Source: Chiua virens
Lineage: Eukaryota; Basidiomycota; Agaricomycetes; Boletales; Boletaceae
NCBI GenBank assembly: GCA_019787685.1
Contig: JAHNUO010000005.1
Location: 1,426,001 to 1,490,000, forward strand
Direction: 5' to 3'
Length of the DNA stretch: 64,000 nucleotides
The position numbers and the translations under genes were made by a program. Positions 1 to 11,030 of this stretch are shown one piece after another. Position 1 is the stretch's first letter. Every line of letters starts with the position of its first letter. The notes under the pieces were generated by a model, which saw only the letters and a program-made list of their open reading frames with translations, did not search any database and was not told the DNA's origin.

Positions 1-11
1 ACACCCTATGA

Positions 12-26
12 TAGGGTTAGGGTTAG
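12..26. repeat. Short telomere-like TTAGGG tract
   Basis: Fifteen bases read TAGGGTTAGGGTTAG, i.e. two and a half units of the TTAGGG repeat used by most filamentous fungi. It lies a few bases upstream of the first COQ4 ATG. Because a normal gene starts right after it and it is so short, it may be a chance or interstitial motif rather than a chromosome end. Only the motif itself is seen; its origin is not known. Confidence 0.4.
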
Positions 27-30
27 CTAC

Positions 31-977
31 TTGCCTAGGATCACTACAGTCAAAACATCAACAATGACGGTCAGTTCGAGGGCCGGCATTTGTCTTTCTG
101 CCAATGTTGGATCCCTCATAAACCAGACCCTCGCGCCCGCCTCTCGTGCATACCAGACCAGGTCACTATCCCATCGTTCACCTGCCTATCCCGGTCACGT
201 TCCCCTCAATGCCTTTGAGAACGCGTTTCTGACTGTAGGCTCGGCCCTCATGGCATTTATGGACCCAAGGCGCGGCGGTAAGCTTCTTCCAGAATGACTG
301 GAATGTAGTCTAATGTTCTTCAGACATGGTGGCCGCTCTTGGCGAAACTACTGCAGGCTCTGCACTGACAAAGTTACGGGACACGATGCTCGATTCTCCG
401 GAAGGACGCAAAATTTTAAAAGATCGCCCGCGAGTCAACTCCGAGACCCTCGACTTGCAAAGGCTAAAGGCACTTCCTGCCGGGACGTTCGGCAGAGAAT
501 ACACCAGGTGGCTTGAAGCTTGCAAAGTCACCCCTGATTCACGGGAGCCCGTTCGTCTTGTATTTATGTCGCTATCGTTACTGGAAACCTCATAGTCTGT
601 AGGTTCACTACATCGATGATCCAGAACTCGCCTATGTCATGCAACGATATCGTGAAACCCATGATTTCTATCACGCCCTCTTTGCTCTCCGGGTTTCTGC
701 TTTACCAGAGCTTGCTCTCAAAGCATTCGAATTTGCCAATCTAGGGTTTCCAATGCCTGCGCTAGCACTGGGTGCCTCCGTCAAGATGAAAGAGGCACAA
801 CGAGAGAGACTTTGGTATGAATTCGTACCTTGGGGGCTCAGGTGCGGCGGGAGTGCCAAGTGTCTTCTAACAGTTTACTGGGAAGAGAGGTGGGAACAAG
901 AAGTCCAGGAAATAAAAACTGAGCTTGGTGTGTGGGATCCACCAGGTGGGTTGAGTATCCATACGGAATCTTCGTGA
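31..977 (+). CDS. COQ4: Coq4, ubiquinone biosynthesis scaffold protein
   Basis: Coq4 is a mitochondrial inner-membrane (matrix side) protein needed to assemble the coenzyme Q biosynthetic complex. Three exons, 31-277, 324-550 and 603-977, join in frame to about 282 residues, normal for the family. The first junction rebuilds the family segment RRGDMVAALGETT. Exon 3 carries the zinc motif HDxxHx11E, read as HDFYH then eleven residues then E, followed by ALKAFEFANLG. Exon 1 is Ser/Arg-rich and acid-poor, as expected for a mitochondrial presequence. A second in-frame ATG at 64 is an alternative start. Introns are 46 and 52 nt. No break is seen. Confidence 0.9.
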
Positions 978-1410
978 GTGTCATGCCCCTGGCACTCGCG
1001 ATAAGCATACCAGAATGAATATACCACCTTGATATTTCATTGGACAGAAAGAGTAGCTTGTGGTATCGTGTACCTAGACTACCCTAAGTGGCTCTACAGT
1101 TCATCTGTACTAGTAACACTATTAGACTTCATCAAACCTCATTCTTGAATACAATGTGGTTCTCAATCAATTGTTGTGGATGTATCATAGTGAAGCACAA
1201 ACCTTCTGTTCCTGAATCTTAGGGCTAGCAAAAACAATGCTACTTGCTGACAATCCAAAGCATCTATCATCATTCTCTTGGATATGATGAACTTGAAGGT
1301 AAGATTCTCTGGAAATCAAGCTGATTTGATGAATTAGATTCTGGTGTAGATGAATATAGGAGAGACCAACTTGGCCATTAAACATGTTGCATAAACTATC
1401 CAAGAGAAAT
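978..1410. other. Spacer between COQ4 and the DUF6534 gene
   Basis: AT-rich sequence of about 430 bases between two converging genes. It presumably holds both 3' ends. Minus-strand open frames at 1185-1403 continue past the stop of the DUF6534 gene but do not resemble a family and are probably chance or 3' UTR. Confidence 0.4.
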
Positions 1411-2900
1411 TCAATTCCTGAGAGTTCTCATATAAATGGAATACTCACTACCACCTATGGGAAAACACATGAAAAGATGTCCTGTATCAAGCTGAGCTGC
1501 TATCCACTTTCCCTTCCTCAGATGATCAACTCCAAAGGAATTTAAGCAAATACATACAAAAGCCAGTGTAATCCCAGTAAACAAACTAGTCCCAGCATCT
1601 ATCAATGACAGTATTCCTTTGGCATCAACATCACATACCTAGTTATCAGTCCAGTTTGAATGCAAAGCTTTGAGAGCCTTTGAACCAATAACTTTAATCT
1701 AGACATCAGTGGATTTAGTTCTAGTTTTGCACACAATCCAATGTAATATCACTAACCTCATGGACACAAATGGGCTGCCTTTGTTCAAAGTATGACACAT
1801 TGATCCAGCAACTAAGATGTCTACCACAATAGACAATCCCAACCAAACAAGTGTTGGCCACTATGAGCCAATAAATTCACTTACATGTTGGGGTGTATAC
1901 AACTTGACACTTACATTTAAAGTTACATGTCCAGACCCTTCCAAACTAGCAGATCATACTAATTAATGGTAGGCATCAGTAGTCCAACAGATACATTTCA
2001 AAATGAATCACTTACTAAGGAACCATGGAGATGTATCCAAATGCTACATCAGAATTAGTATAACATCATTGACAGCTGATATAGAGCTCATACATCCTTC
2101 AAGAACAGAGATAATGCCCTGAAACAGATTAGCCAGATTTACTCAGCTGATTTACACTTACAAGTATAACTGAAATTCTAATGAGTCCGGGTTGGTTTCC
2201 ACTATAGATATTATATTTCCCAAGTGTCCAATACAAACAAGCTTTGCTACTTACAAAGATAGATCCGGCTGACAAAAAAGCCATGGACAAGACACTCAGT
2301 GGTTGCCTGAATTGTAGAAATCAGTTATTGTGTCAAACTACAGATGTATTCACATTACACTTGTTCCAATAAAAATTCCTTCCTCCCTACATGCCATTGT
2401 CATGTCAGATTCACACTGGATAGAAAACAGTCTGCGTACCATAAACCCTGGTTGATAAACTCCTTGGCAATTGGGAAATCATGACCGTGAGTAAGAATTG
2501 TCGTGTGACATGCCAGTGCACTTGCAACAAAATGTCAGAACGATCACAGAATAAAGATTAGCTCACATACACCACCAAAGCTTGCGTCACCCTACTCTGA
2601 TCAATCAAATCTTGACTATCAGCGCCAAAATACTGACCAGATTACTACGACCTATGAGCACGGCACGTCAATCATTGATTCTCCTAACATGTATTGACGT
2701 CGCCCACAATGCCCTTGATCCAAAGAGGGTCACGACCATAAATGGCTCTCTTGCGAAAATATATCCCGACTTGGGCAGTCAGTATCAGGAAGACGCTGTG
2801 ATAATGGCTTTACTATGTTAGCATCAAGACGAAAGGAGACAGTAGACTTGCATTAACAGTAGACATAGACCTGTCCACACGGTAGAGGCATGATTCTGCA
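1411..2900 (-). CDS. DUF6534-type seven-helix membrane protein
   Basis: Function unknown; the family is a large Agaricomycete group of integral membrane proteins with about seven helices. On the minus strand at least ten short exons can be joined. Recognisable pieces are YFRKRAIYGRDPLWIKGIVG, ALACHTTILTHGHDFPIAKE, ATTECLVHGFFVSRIYL (plus strand about 2250-2306), WPTLVWLGLSIVVDILVAGS (about 1800-1860) and IQTGLITS followed by LFTGITLAFVCIC (about 1540-1650). The TECLVHGFFxxRIY and TGLITS elements are the family signatures. The stop is at 1411-1413. Several introns are in phase and have CTRAY-like branch sites. The gene is clearly more AT-rich than its neighbours, and the N-terminus above 2800 is unresolved. 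It could be a young gene or one starting to decay. Confidence 0.65.
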
Positions 2901-3340
2901 GGTGCCCAGTGAATTCGTAAGTCCCCAGTAACAACATCGTTTTGAGCGAGTCAACGATAGAATTCGTTAGCGAAGATAAAGTACGACGACTCGGAGGGAC
3001 TGCCGCTTATATTATATCCGTAGATTCTGCTTGCGCGCTCAAAGCGATACGCTCCATACCAATCTGATTGTGCGTACAGCACCAATCAGTGATTATGTTT
3101 AAATGCGCAGTGATTAAGTTGAATACTCAGCCCCCGTCGAAGTATTTTCATCCGATGAGTAATAACGGGTACGGTTAACGTGTTACCGAGCTAATCCCTC
3201 CGTGGCTGTGACAACATTGGGACCAAGCTCAACGTACCCACGCACATCCACCACCCTCACATTTCGATCGACGCCAGACAACTCTTAAAGGGATACAAAA
3301 ACGGTGAAGGAAGTCAGGTCCGATCTCAGCGATACCCAAA
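2901..3340. other. Promoter region between divergent genes
   Basis: About 440 bases between the unresolved 5' end of the minus-strand DUF6534 gene and the TMA46 ATG. It should carry both promoters. I see no clear TATA box and no gene in it. Confidence 0.4.
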
Positions 3341-4772
3341 ATGCCTCCGAAGAAACAAAATGCGACTTCGTCTTCCAAAGTGAAAGAGGATAAGGTGATC
3401 TCATCATTCGTACTTTGTAGCCTCGACTAATTGATCAAGGTTTCCTGTGAAGACCTTTGGCTTGAAGAATGTGCGCAACCTCGTTTTCTTGATGGAATGG
3501 TGTTGACGGCAATTTCGTAGAAAAACAAGTCATCCAAGGTCCAGAAACAGATACAACAGATCCAGGCGCAGGATGCGGTGTCTGGAAAATCTAGAGAAGC
3601 ACTTGCGAAAGAGAAAGAGAGAGATCTACGGGCTAAAGCCAGACTGGAGGAGGAAAAACGCAAGAAAGAGGAAGCTGCTTTATTCAAACCCGTGCAAGCA
3701 CAGAAGGTACCATTTGGAGTGGATCCCAAGACAGGTTCTCTGCGCATTCTACAAGGCGGGAAACTGTGAGAAGGGCAGCAAGTGCAAGTTCAGCCACGAT
3801 CTGGATGTTGACCGGAAGGTGGAGAAGAAGAACCTCTACGAAGACAGCCGAGAGGAGAAAATGAAGGGTACGTAGGAGATGTTTCACTTCCTGTCATCGA
3901 TGACGCATGTTGAGACCAATTTACAGACACCATGGAGGATTGGGATGAGGCGAAATTACGAAGTGTAGTGTTGTCAAAGCATGGTAATCCGAGGACCACA
4001 ACAGACGTGCGTAGTATTTGTTTTCAATATATCGTACTCATGCGTGGGTGTAGATTGTTTGCAAATTCTTCATCGAGGCCATTGAAACAAAGAAGTGTGT
4101 AATATTTCCCTGCACTTTGTAACCAATTTCTCATTTTCTAGGTTTGGATGGTTCTGGGAATGTCCAAACGGAGGGGAGAAGTGTCAGTATCGGCATGCTC
4201 TGCCCCCTGGCTTCATCCTTAAGTCTGAGAGAAAGGCTGCGGAGGAGGCTGCGAAAGCCAATGTAATATCGCTTGAGGAGTTCTTGGAGACAGAGGTAGG
4301 GTTTTCGCACTACGAGAACACCTCAAGTAATCACGCTTTTCTTAGCGACACAAGTTAGGCCCCAGTCTTACCCCAGTTACTCTTGAAACTTTCGCTATCT
4401 GGAAGAAGACACGAATGAACAAGAAAGAGGCAGAAGCAGAGGCATTGCGCAAGACCAAGGAGGCGCAACATGCGGCAGGCAAGAATACAGGCATGAGTGG
4501 TAGAGATCTGGTGAGTGCTGCGTGGGGTCTTCTGGTGGCCTCGTTGACGTTTGGATCAGTTCCAATACAACCCAGAGTGGTTCGAAGACCAAGACGACGG
4601 AGATGGTTCGGACGACTTCGATCTTTCCAAGTACAGACGCAATGATGAGGAAGTGTACGCGGAGCTTCGAAGGACGGAACAAGGCATCAGTAATCTCCAT
4701 CTGTATGAAGACGACGACGTGGGCGGGGTCAGTGAAGGAGGCGGGTCGGGGTCTACGGGAGACTGCAAGTAG
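3341..4772 (+). CDS. TMA46: Tma46 / DFRP1 (ZC3H15) CCCH zinc-finger protein, with one frame slip
   Basis: DRG-family regulatory protein 1: binds and stabilises the translational GTPase DRG1/Rbg1 and associates with ribosomes. About eight exons: MPPKKQ start at 3341, TFGLKN at 3453-3470, then a Lys/Glu-rich coiled stretch, first CCCH finger [19 protein letters not shown], the DFRP segment DTMEDWDE and [11 protein letters not shown], second finger [21 protein letters not shown] and an acidic tail [10 protein letters not shown]. Introns include 3395-3452, 3471-3520, 3868-3926 and 4296-4345. Between [10 protein letters not shown] and VLCAFYKAG (3731-3735) the frame moves by one base: the family has these two strings directly adjacent, here a spare G sits between them. 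Either the base is an error or mutation, or a 28-nt intron 3707-3734 is removed, which would delete the conserved string. Confidence 0.87.
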
Positions 4773-4994
4773 TATACGCTCCAGAGTACATGCCCATCGT
4801 CAACTTTTCGTTGACACTCAAAACAGCATGCACTCTCGTAAATTCATGTCTTGAGGCTTTAAGTCGCCTCCGCTGTTTCGTAATAATGTTTTCGTGTGAC
4901 CGCCTCAAGTTGTACTTTGAATGCTCCCCAACGTTGCGTGTCGTACAACAATTCAGTTGACATTCAACTTTGCTCTCTCTTTCTTTCTAGTACG

Positions 4995-7696
4995 ATGTCC
5001 CGTGTGCCCCAAGCCTCTTCTTCTGGCAGACCGACAGTCAGGACCACACTGGTCCCTCCAACTTCTCGTTCTCGAGCACCATCTCCATGCAAGCCATCCG
5101 CTAGTGCAATAGCATCTCCTTCGACCCCTCGCGTCCGCACAAAGTCAATCCCGAAGTCACCTTCCAAAGCAACTCGTCGAGCTCCCCCAGGCGAAGAGGC
5201 GATCCCGGTAACTCCAAAAGTACCCCCACTTAGCGTCAAAGAGGCAATCGCTCTCAAACGCGCAGAGGCTAAAAAGGCAGCCGCTAAACCTGTCGTCAGC
5301 GGGGGAAATGGCTTCGACAGCTTCGACAGCTTGGAGGATACAATTCCCAGTAGCAGTCCGATCAAGAAAGAAGTGGATGACAACGCTGATCTTGGTCGAT
5401 GGTCTGTGAAAGAAGCCATAGACCGTGCCCGCAGTACAGGTATGGAAGATCGACCTCTCTTGCACCCGGAAAGCTTACCTGACAAGATTTTTACGCCAGG
5501 CTCTATCAATCTTTCCTCGCGTTCATTGCCTTGTCTACCATCCGCCTTGTTCGAGATCCACTTGGGAGTAAAGCCCGATTCCCTCAAGTCGGTTACTGAG
5601 GAGCCCTCTATAGGCTCCTCTGATTCCCCAGGAAAAAGGTCAGGACAACGTGGAGGTCCTGCGTGGTTTGAAGCACAGGACCTACAAGTGCTGAAAGCAT
5701 GGAACAACGAAATCGTCGAGATTCAGCACGAGATTTCACTCTTTGGGTCTCTCAAGACGGTGGATGTATGTCCGTTCTCTTTGTTACCAATGAACGTACT
5801 TTGCTCACCGACATGGAAGCTACATCAAAACAAGATCTACGCTCTACCCGACACTTTTGCCGACTTGACAGCCCTTACTACCCTAGATCTTTCGCACAAC
5901 TCGTTAGTAGCAGTCCCAACCAAAATTTTCGCACTCCCCGCCCTCACCGTCTTAAATCTCTCACATAATGCTCTCATCGCCCTGCCATTTGGCGAACCGT
6001 TTTCAGATTCTACCCGCCGGTCGGGAAAGGATATTTATAGCTCTGGAGGATTCTTTGGCCCAGTAATTACTCGGGCGAATGTACCGTTACCCCGTCTTCT
6101 GTCACTAGACGTCTCCCACAATAAGCTGACTGCGTCCTCCATCGACCATAAGAATCTCCCCGCTGGTTTATTCAAGATTGACTTGTCTTCGAATCCTGTC
6201 GCCTCCGGAAATTCAGATTCTTCGGCTCTCGTTCGCGCATTCGGGGGTCTCAACCAGTTAAAGGAACTTCGCTTAGCGAACGCGGATATTGGGGACGACG
6301 CTTTCCCGCCTACCCTCCTCGGTGGTAGTCCTTCTCAGACTTTCTCTCCATTACGTATCCTTGATCTGGAAGAGACCCGCGTGACATCTGAAGCTGTATC
6401 GCTCTCATTGGCTGGCTTGAAGCAGACACTATCATTCGATGTGACGGCAGAAGAACCATCGGCAGGTACTCTTGGGATAACTGTGGGGAAGAAGGTCCTG
6501 AAAGAAACCTGGGAAATCGAGGCGGAGCGCAGGGCGCGACACAGGAATGGAAAGTCCGTGACAAACGGGAAAAACGCCACAGATCATTCACCACGCGAAC
6601 CACCATCAAAAGAAGTATGGGAAATCGAAGCAGAACAGGGCTTGCTTACTGAGGGTGGTCGGAGACGTGCAAGAGCGATCGCGGCCGCAGCGGAATCTAA
6701 ATCTTCCGACTCGAAGGTGTGTGCCCCGTTGTCGCACGGGAAACACAGTTCGGTCACTGGCATCCGTCATCCCAGTTCACCCCCACCGCAAATCACTCCA
6801 TCGCCGTCTTTCAACTTGACCAACCCTCAATACTACCACGCAGCTACCCAGACACTTACACTCCCAGCTTCAGCCCCTCCTCCGAAATCGCATACAAGGT
6901 CTTTTTCTCTCGCTACGTCTGCCTTGACTGCGCTCGCCACGCCAGGAAGGACCGATATCGCTTTGCCAACACCAAGTCTTCCCATTTCAGAACTATCTAC
7001 ACAATCTTTTGCACGAACACTGAAAGTCCTCATACTCAGCAATAGGAAATTGGATCTGTCTGTGTCCCTACCTTGTGGCGGACCCGAGACGGATGCTGGG
7101 TTGATACCAACCCTCGAAGAACTTGTCTTGGATGGGTGCGGTTTTAGTGATACCATCACAGTAACACGCCAGGTCGATGGCGATGCAACCCCCATTAAAT
7201 CAAGCGAGCTCCTCTTGTCTCTGCTAACACGGTTATTTCCCAACCTGAGGTCGCTGGATATGTCGTACAACGCGCTGACGTCTGCCGCACTGCCAAAAGA
7301 CGTGTTGATCGGCCTCGTCATGGCATGTGCTCGGAATACCGCTTCTCGTACCGGTTTGAGGCATCTCCGGCTCCGAGGAAACCGCATTGCCACGCTCGAC
7401 GGTTTCCAAGAAGTGGCAGATATCTTCAAGGGTCACCGCTCTGTCCCCGATTGGAAACTCGAGGAACTGGATCTAAGGGACAATGAAATTTCCAAGCTAC
7501 CACCGGAGCTCGGCTTGTTGCCTTTGGACGTCTTCCTGGTAGATGGGAACGTGTAAGTGACTCCAAGTGCTTATCGTCCCGTACTCTCCAACTGACCGCA
7601 TTTTTCTTGACAAGTTTCCGAATTCCTCAAAGGAGAATATGGGAACGTGAAGGGACTAAAGGTCTACTTAACTGGTTGCGCGGACGCATAGAATGA
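4995..7696 (+). CDS. Leucine-rich repeat protein, LRRC40-like
   Basis: About 860 residues of unknown precise role; LRR proteins of this kind act as protein-binding scaffolds. The likely start is the MSRVPQASSSG methionine at 4995, just after a pyrimidine-rich stretch; the frame is open further upstream to 4896. Order: a Ser/Pro/Thr-rich low-complexity N-terminus, SVKEAIALKRAEAKK and SVKEAIDRA helices, then LRRs such as LTTLDLSHNSLVAVP, LLSLDVSHNKLT and, near the end, LRSLDMSYNALT and LEELDLRDNEISKLP. Segments WEIEAE at about 6510 and 6620 are a short internal repeat. A 54-nt stretch at 5766-5819 has GTATGT..AG borders, and its removal joins LKTVD to LHQNKIYALP, giving a proper LRR; it is a multiple of three, so the frame reads through. 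The last intron is 7553-7614. Confidence 0.85.
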
Positions 7697-8016
7697 AGCA
7701 CGCCATGGCTCGTGAGGCTTTCTTATGTGTACATGTGATACCGCATAGCTTGACAAATGATATATGAGTCTGTTCAAGGAACCAGGACAAGTATGGAAAC
7801 TCCTGTGAGTTAGACACCGAATCTGTCGTATGTGACCCTTGCCAATTCGTCCAGTTGTCCTGTACAACTTAATCCACCTTGGTCACACATACATGATTGT
7901 CGACTCACTGACAAAATCGTCGGTACCGTTCAATTGACCCCATGCTTTTTCAACGCATGAAATCGCCTCGTGTGGTCGCGAGAGAACCGCTGTGGGCACT
8001 TTGGGCATAGAAACTT
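7697..8016. other. Spacer downstream of the LRR gene
   Basis: About 320 bases between two converging genes; no gene or repeat is seen. Confidence 0.4.
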
Positions 8017-11000
8017 TCACCTGAGGTGTTTCTCCCAGACCTCAACAGACTCACAGGAACGCAGATGCACAGAAAACTCAAACCCTAGAGTTTTCGTGTT
8101 GCAAGTACCGTGGTCCGTCTTCCAAGAGCACGTATCGTAACTGCGTTGGGGGTCGTTCGCAGACGGATCCTTTGATTGGTCGGGCCTGGCCGTGGATGAA
8201 CTATTTCCGGACGCGGTGAACTCTGCACCGACCCCCATCGTATTCTGAACCGAGTCAGATCTGATAGGCGGAAATTCTTGCTCCGCGAGATTGCAGCTAG
8301 GTCTGGCTGTGTTGAAAAAATATGGCCAGTAGTATTGTCCAGTACGGCGGATTCTTGTGAGGTCATTGTAGGGATCGAGACCTCCTAACAACGGATTCGG
8401 ACCAACGTTCGCTGGCCATAAAGAGGAATACCTCGGAACTGGAAGTGATCCCGGACAAGGAGTCAACCCTTTTCCAATAAGTTTCGGGCTTATCTTGTGC
8501 GTCGGGGCCAGGGTCATGAGCAGGAGTTGTGGTTGCGTGAGTCCTTGGACTTGGAGCATCACCAGACTGGTCCGCAGTTGCTTCGACGGTTGCAGTAACA
8601 GCGACTATTGGCAGCTTGGGTACTCGCTTCGACAATCTGACAATATATGTCAGAGTATGAACATCCCAAGTCGAGTCCTGGAGATAAATTTTCTTGTTCA
8701 ACAAGCGGGTCAGGATATAGTTCCTGCATTATAAGTGAGTTGGGTCTGGAATATCTTCCCTCAGAACGTCACTTACTAGTCGCAGGCCAATCACTCAGAA
8801 GTCGTTTGTAAGAGTTACTAGAATACTTGTTGCCGATGAATGCCGACTGGGAGCATCTGGGTTGTTGGAGCTCCTCCGATTCCCCTGCTTTGAGCGGTAT
8901 TACAGAGTTTCACATGTCGTAGGTTGCAAGAAACTCACCTGGAGGGACAAACTTACGCAGTCTGGTTGTTGTATGTGCGCAGTGGTGTCGGCCAACATGG
9001 GTTTAGGTCGGTGACGCTGCTCCATCAGATGCATATGAAACGAGGTCGAAATCAGAACGGTAGACAGCTCGAGGGGCTTGTAGATGAGTTGCCTCTAGAT
9101 TGGCATCAGTAGCTTATAGCAGTGGTCGAGGTCGGGATGGGGGCTCAAGATAACGCCGCTCCAACATCAGTCCAGAGGACTGTCATGGTATCCCTTTTCA
9201 CAACTGTGTGTATGGATCATCGGAGACCTTGCACCAGTCTGGGAAGGATGACTACAGGATCAGAAATGTGAGTCTAGGCTACCAATCCGCATTACTTGTC
9301 GAACACGTAGGTTTGGCGATGTAGAGTGGCCCGGAAACGAATTCGAGCCAATCCAGGAAAGAGGTCATTCAGCAATCAACCAGGTGCTCATCTACGTCGA
9401 TGGCATTTGGTGACCACATTCTTCGCCTGTGTGGAGACAAACAAGTCCTTCGTCAGAAGCCACAGCAAATCCCTAGCCAGTTCATCGCAATGGCCCAAAT
9501 CGATCATCCTAAAGTCGACTCTCTGTATCAGCGATGCCAGAGTGTGTGTGCAGAATTTGCGCAGCCACACATGAGTGGTGGTTCGGATGGGTAATCCGTC
9601 CACCTTCACGCGCGCGATCCAAGGTCATTGAAAGACATACGTGCATGTGACTCGCTACACTGTTTTCCAAGCGCAACTTTCAGACCGGATCGTTGCCTCA
9701 GTATTACTAGCACTTGTTAGGGTTGCGTGAAAGATGTTGTCTCCCCACAGTTTTGAAGACGCCACTTTCAGAATTCGTTCCGGAAACGTAAGCGCCGTCT
9801 TGAGAAACAGCATCTGCGGATCCCCGCGTTAGACAGTCTGCCATAGCCTGCAATGTGCCGCAGTTAAGATACATTCTTCATGTCAAGTACTAGTCCTGAT
9901 GTACTCTGGTTCCATCCCAGCTGAGTGTAAGGTAGGAATGACTTCTCGTCTGGAACGGCGCCGCGATCGGAATTGTACAAGCGAACATCACCCCACAAAA
10001 AGTATACGCGGGGCGATATTCCCTTTGCCAGCGAGTGCTGCACGTTGGAGCGAGCAGGTGTGCTTCGTCAATCGCAATCACCAACTTTGACCAGTTGGAA
10101 TCGCGGTCAGGAAAGACACGATCCAGGCTTTCGGCGAAATCGAGTGGATGGGGGTGGCTCGTTTTCGGATCTACATTCGTTCTTTAGCTATGACACCGAA
10201 AAAAGCACTCACCTAATCACTTGTAGGGTTCGGGCCCGGTAAGTACATAGTCTCGACGCCATATTACAACTTCGGAAGTGACTACAGTAGTTAGGGATGC
10301 GTCCGGAAGTTGATCAGTTTCGAATAAAGCCCAGAACAAAACCCGCACCTTTTCGTATGTGACAGATAGCTTTCCAAAAGAATCACTCCTGGTGGTGGTC
10401 CGAGGAGGGTGGCTCACGTCGCACAACTTGTGCATTCCATGCATAGTAACCGCTTCTTTGATACCGCCAGAGCGTAACCCTAAAGGATTTCCTCGACTGC
10501 ATCAAAAGAGCGATGAAGAAAGCATAATAGATAATCCGAAAGGCTTTGCCAGTAGAAGAAAATTCGCTCAAGACTGCTGATGGGATAGAATCACGCGCAA
10601 GGAAGCCCGATCTTTTGTCTTTGTCGCGGAGGCTCGTACACATCGGAAGCGCAATGATGCCTTTGTGAACCGAGGTCGGATTCAGGCACAACGCATGAAC
10701 GCATGTATGTAAAGATGGAGTGCCCACTCGCCTCGGTCAGCATTCTCGATTTTCCGGTGCCGGAAACTCTACACGACGAAACACAGCTTAATGAGATACT
10801 TGGGATACCCAGTTTCAGGTTCCCCGAATAATGTTTCGTTTCATGGCAAACACTCGTTAAAGCCATCGACGGCTGCGCCGCGGTACTCGGCTGCAAACGA
10901 CCCTGACAGGGCTTTATGCAGATCTGTCAAGGGAGGTCAGGTCATGACAGTGGATGAACAGTAGTTGCAGGGTGAACTAACCTTCGGGAAGGCGAGCCAT

Positions 11001-11030
11001 TTTCTGTCAATTGTCACTTGTTTTGGCGTG
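8017..11030 (-). CDS. Agaricomycete P-loop NTPase family protein (GTGKS / DEAH type)
   Basis: A multi-exon minus-strand gene; borders uncertain. Going 5' to 3': KMARLPE at about 10990; Walker A SGTGKSRMLTE at about 10710-10750; ALPMCTSLRDKDKRSGFLAR (about 10600-10660) followed by IIYYAFFIALLMQSRK; Walker-B-like VIAIDEAHLL and WQREYRPAYTFCG at about 9970-10082; SLIQRVDFRMID then DELARDLLWLLTKDLF at about 9430-9560; LDWLEFVSGPLYIA at about 9330; SFHMHLMEQRHRPKP at about 9010; NSYKRLLSDWPAT then NYILTRLLNKKIYLQ at about 8680-8810. This arrangement matches a repetitive Agaricomycete family of P-loop proteins with a GTGKS..NLR..DEAH layout, known to me from many uncharacterised mushroom proteins. 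The DEAH..YRPAY string also resembles RecQ-type helicase motif II, a less likely reading. The 3' open frame 8017-8562 may be its C-terminus. Substrate and role are unknown. Confidence 0.55.

Noticed and set aside
1..30. Window start as a chromosome end
   Set aside because: Only two and a half TTAGGG units are present and an intact COQ4 gene begins at once, so a telomere is not supported.
1140..2480. AT-rich block as a decayed retrotransposon
   Set aside because: No protease, reverse transcriptase or integrase motifs were found; the exons instead match the DUF6534 membrane protein family.
2582..2821. Plus-strand open frame of 79 codons
   Set aside because: It overlaps, on the other strand, the N-terminal exons of the DUF6534 gene and has no family match.
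4964..5707. Minus-strand open frame of 247 codons
   Set aside because: A shadow of the LRR gene's Ser/Pro-rich N-terminal half; composition is the mirror of that region.
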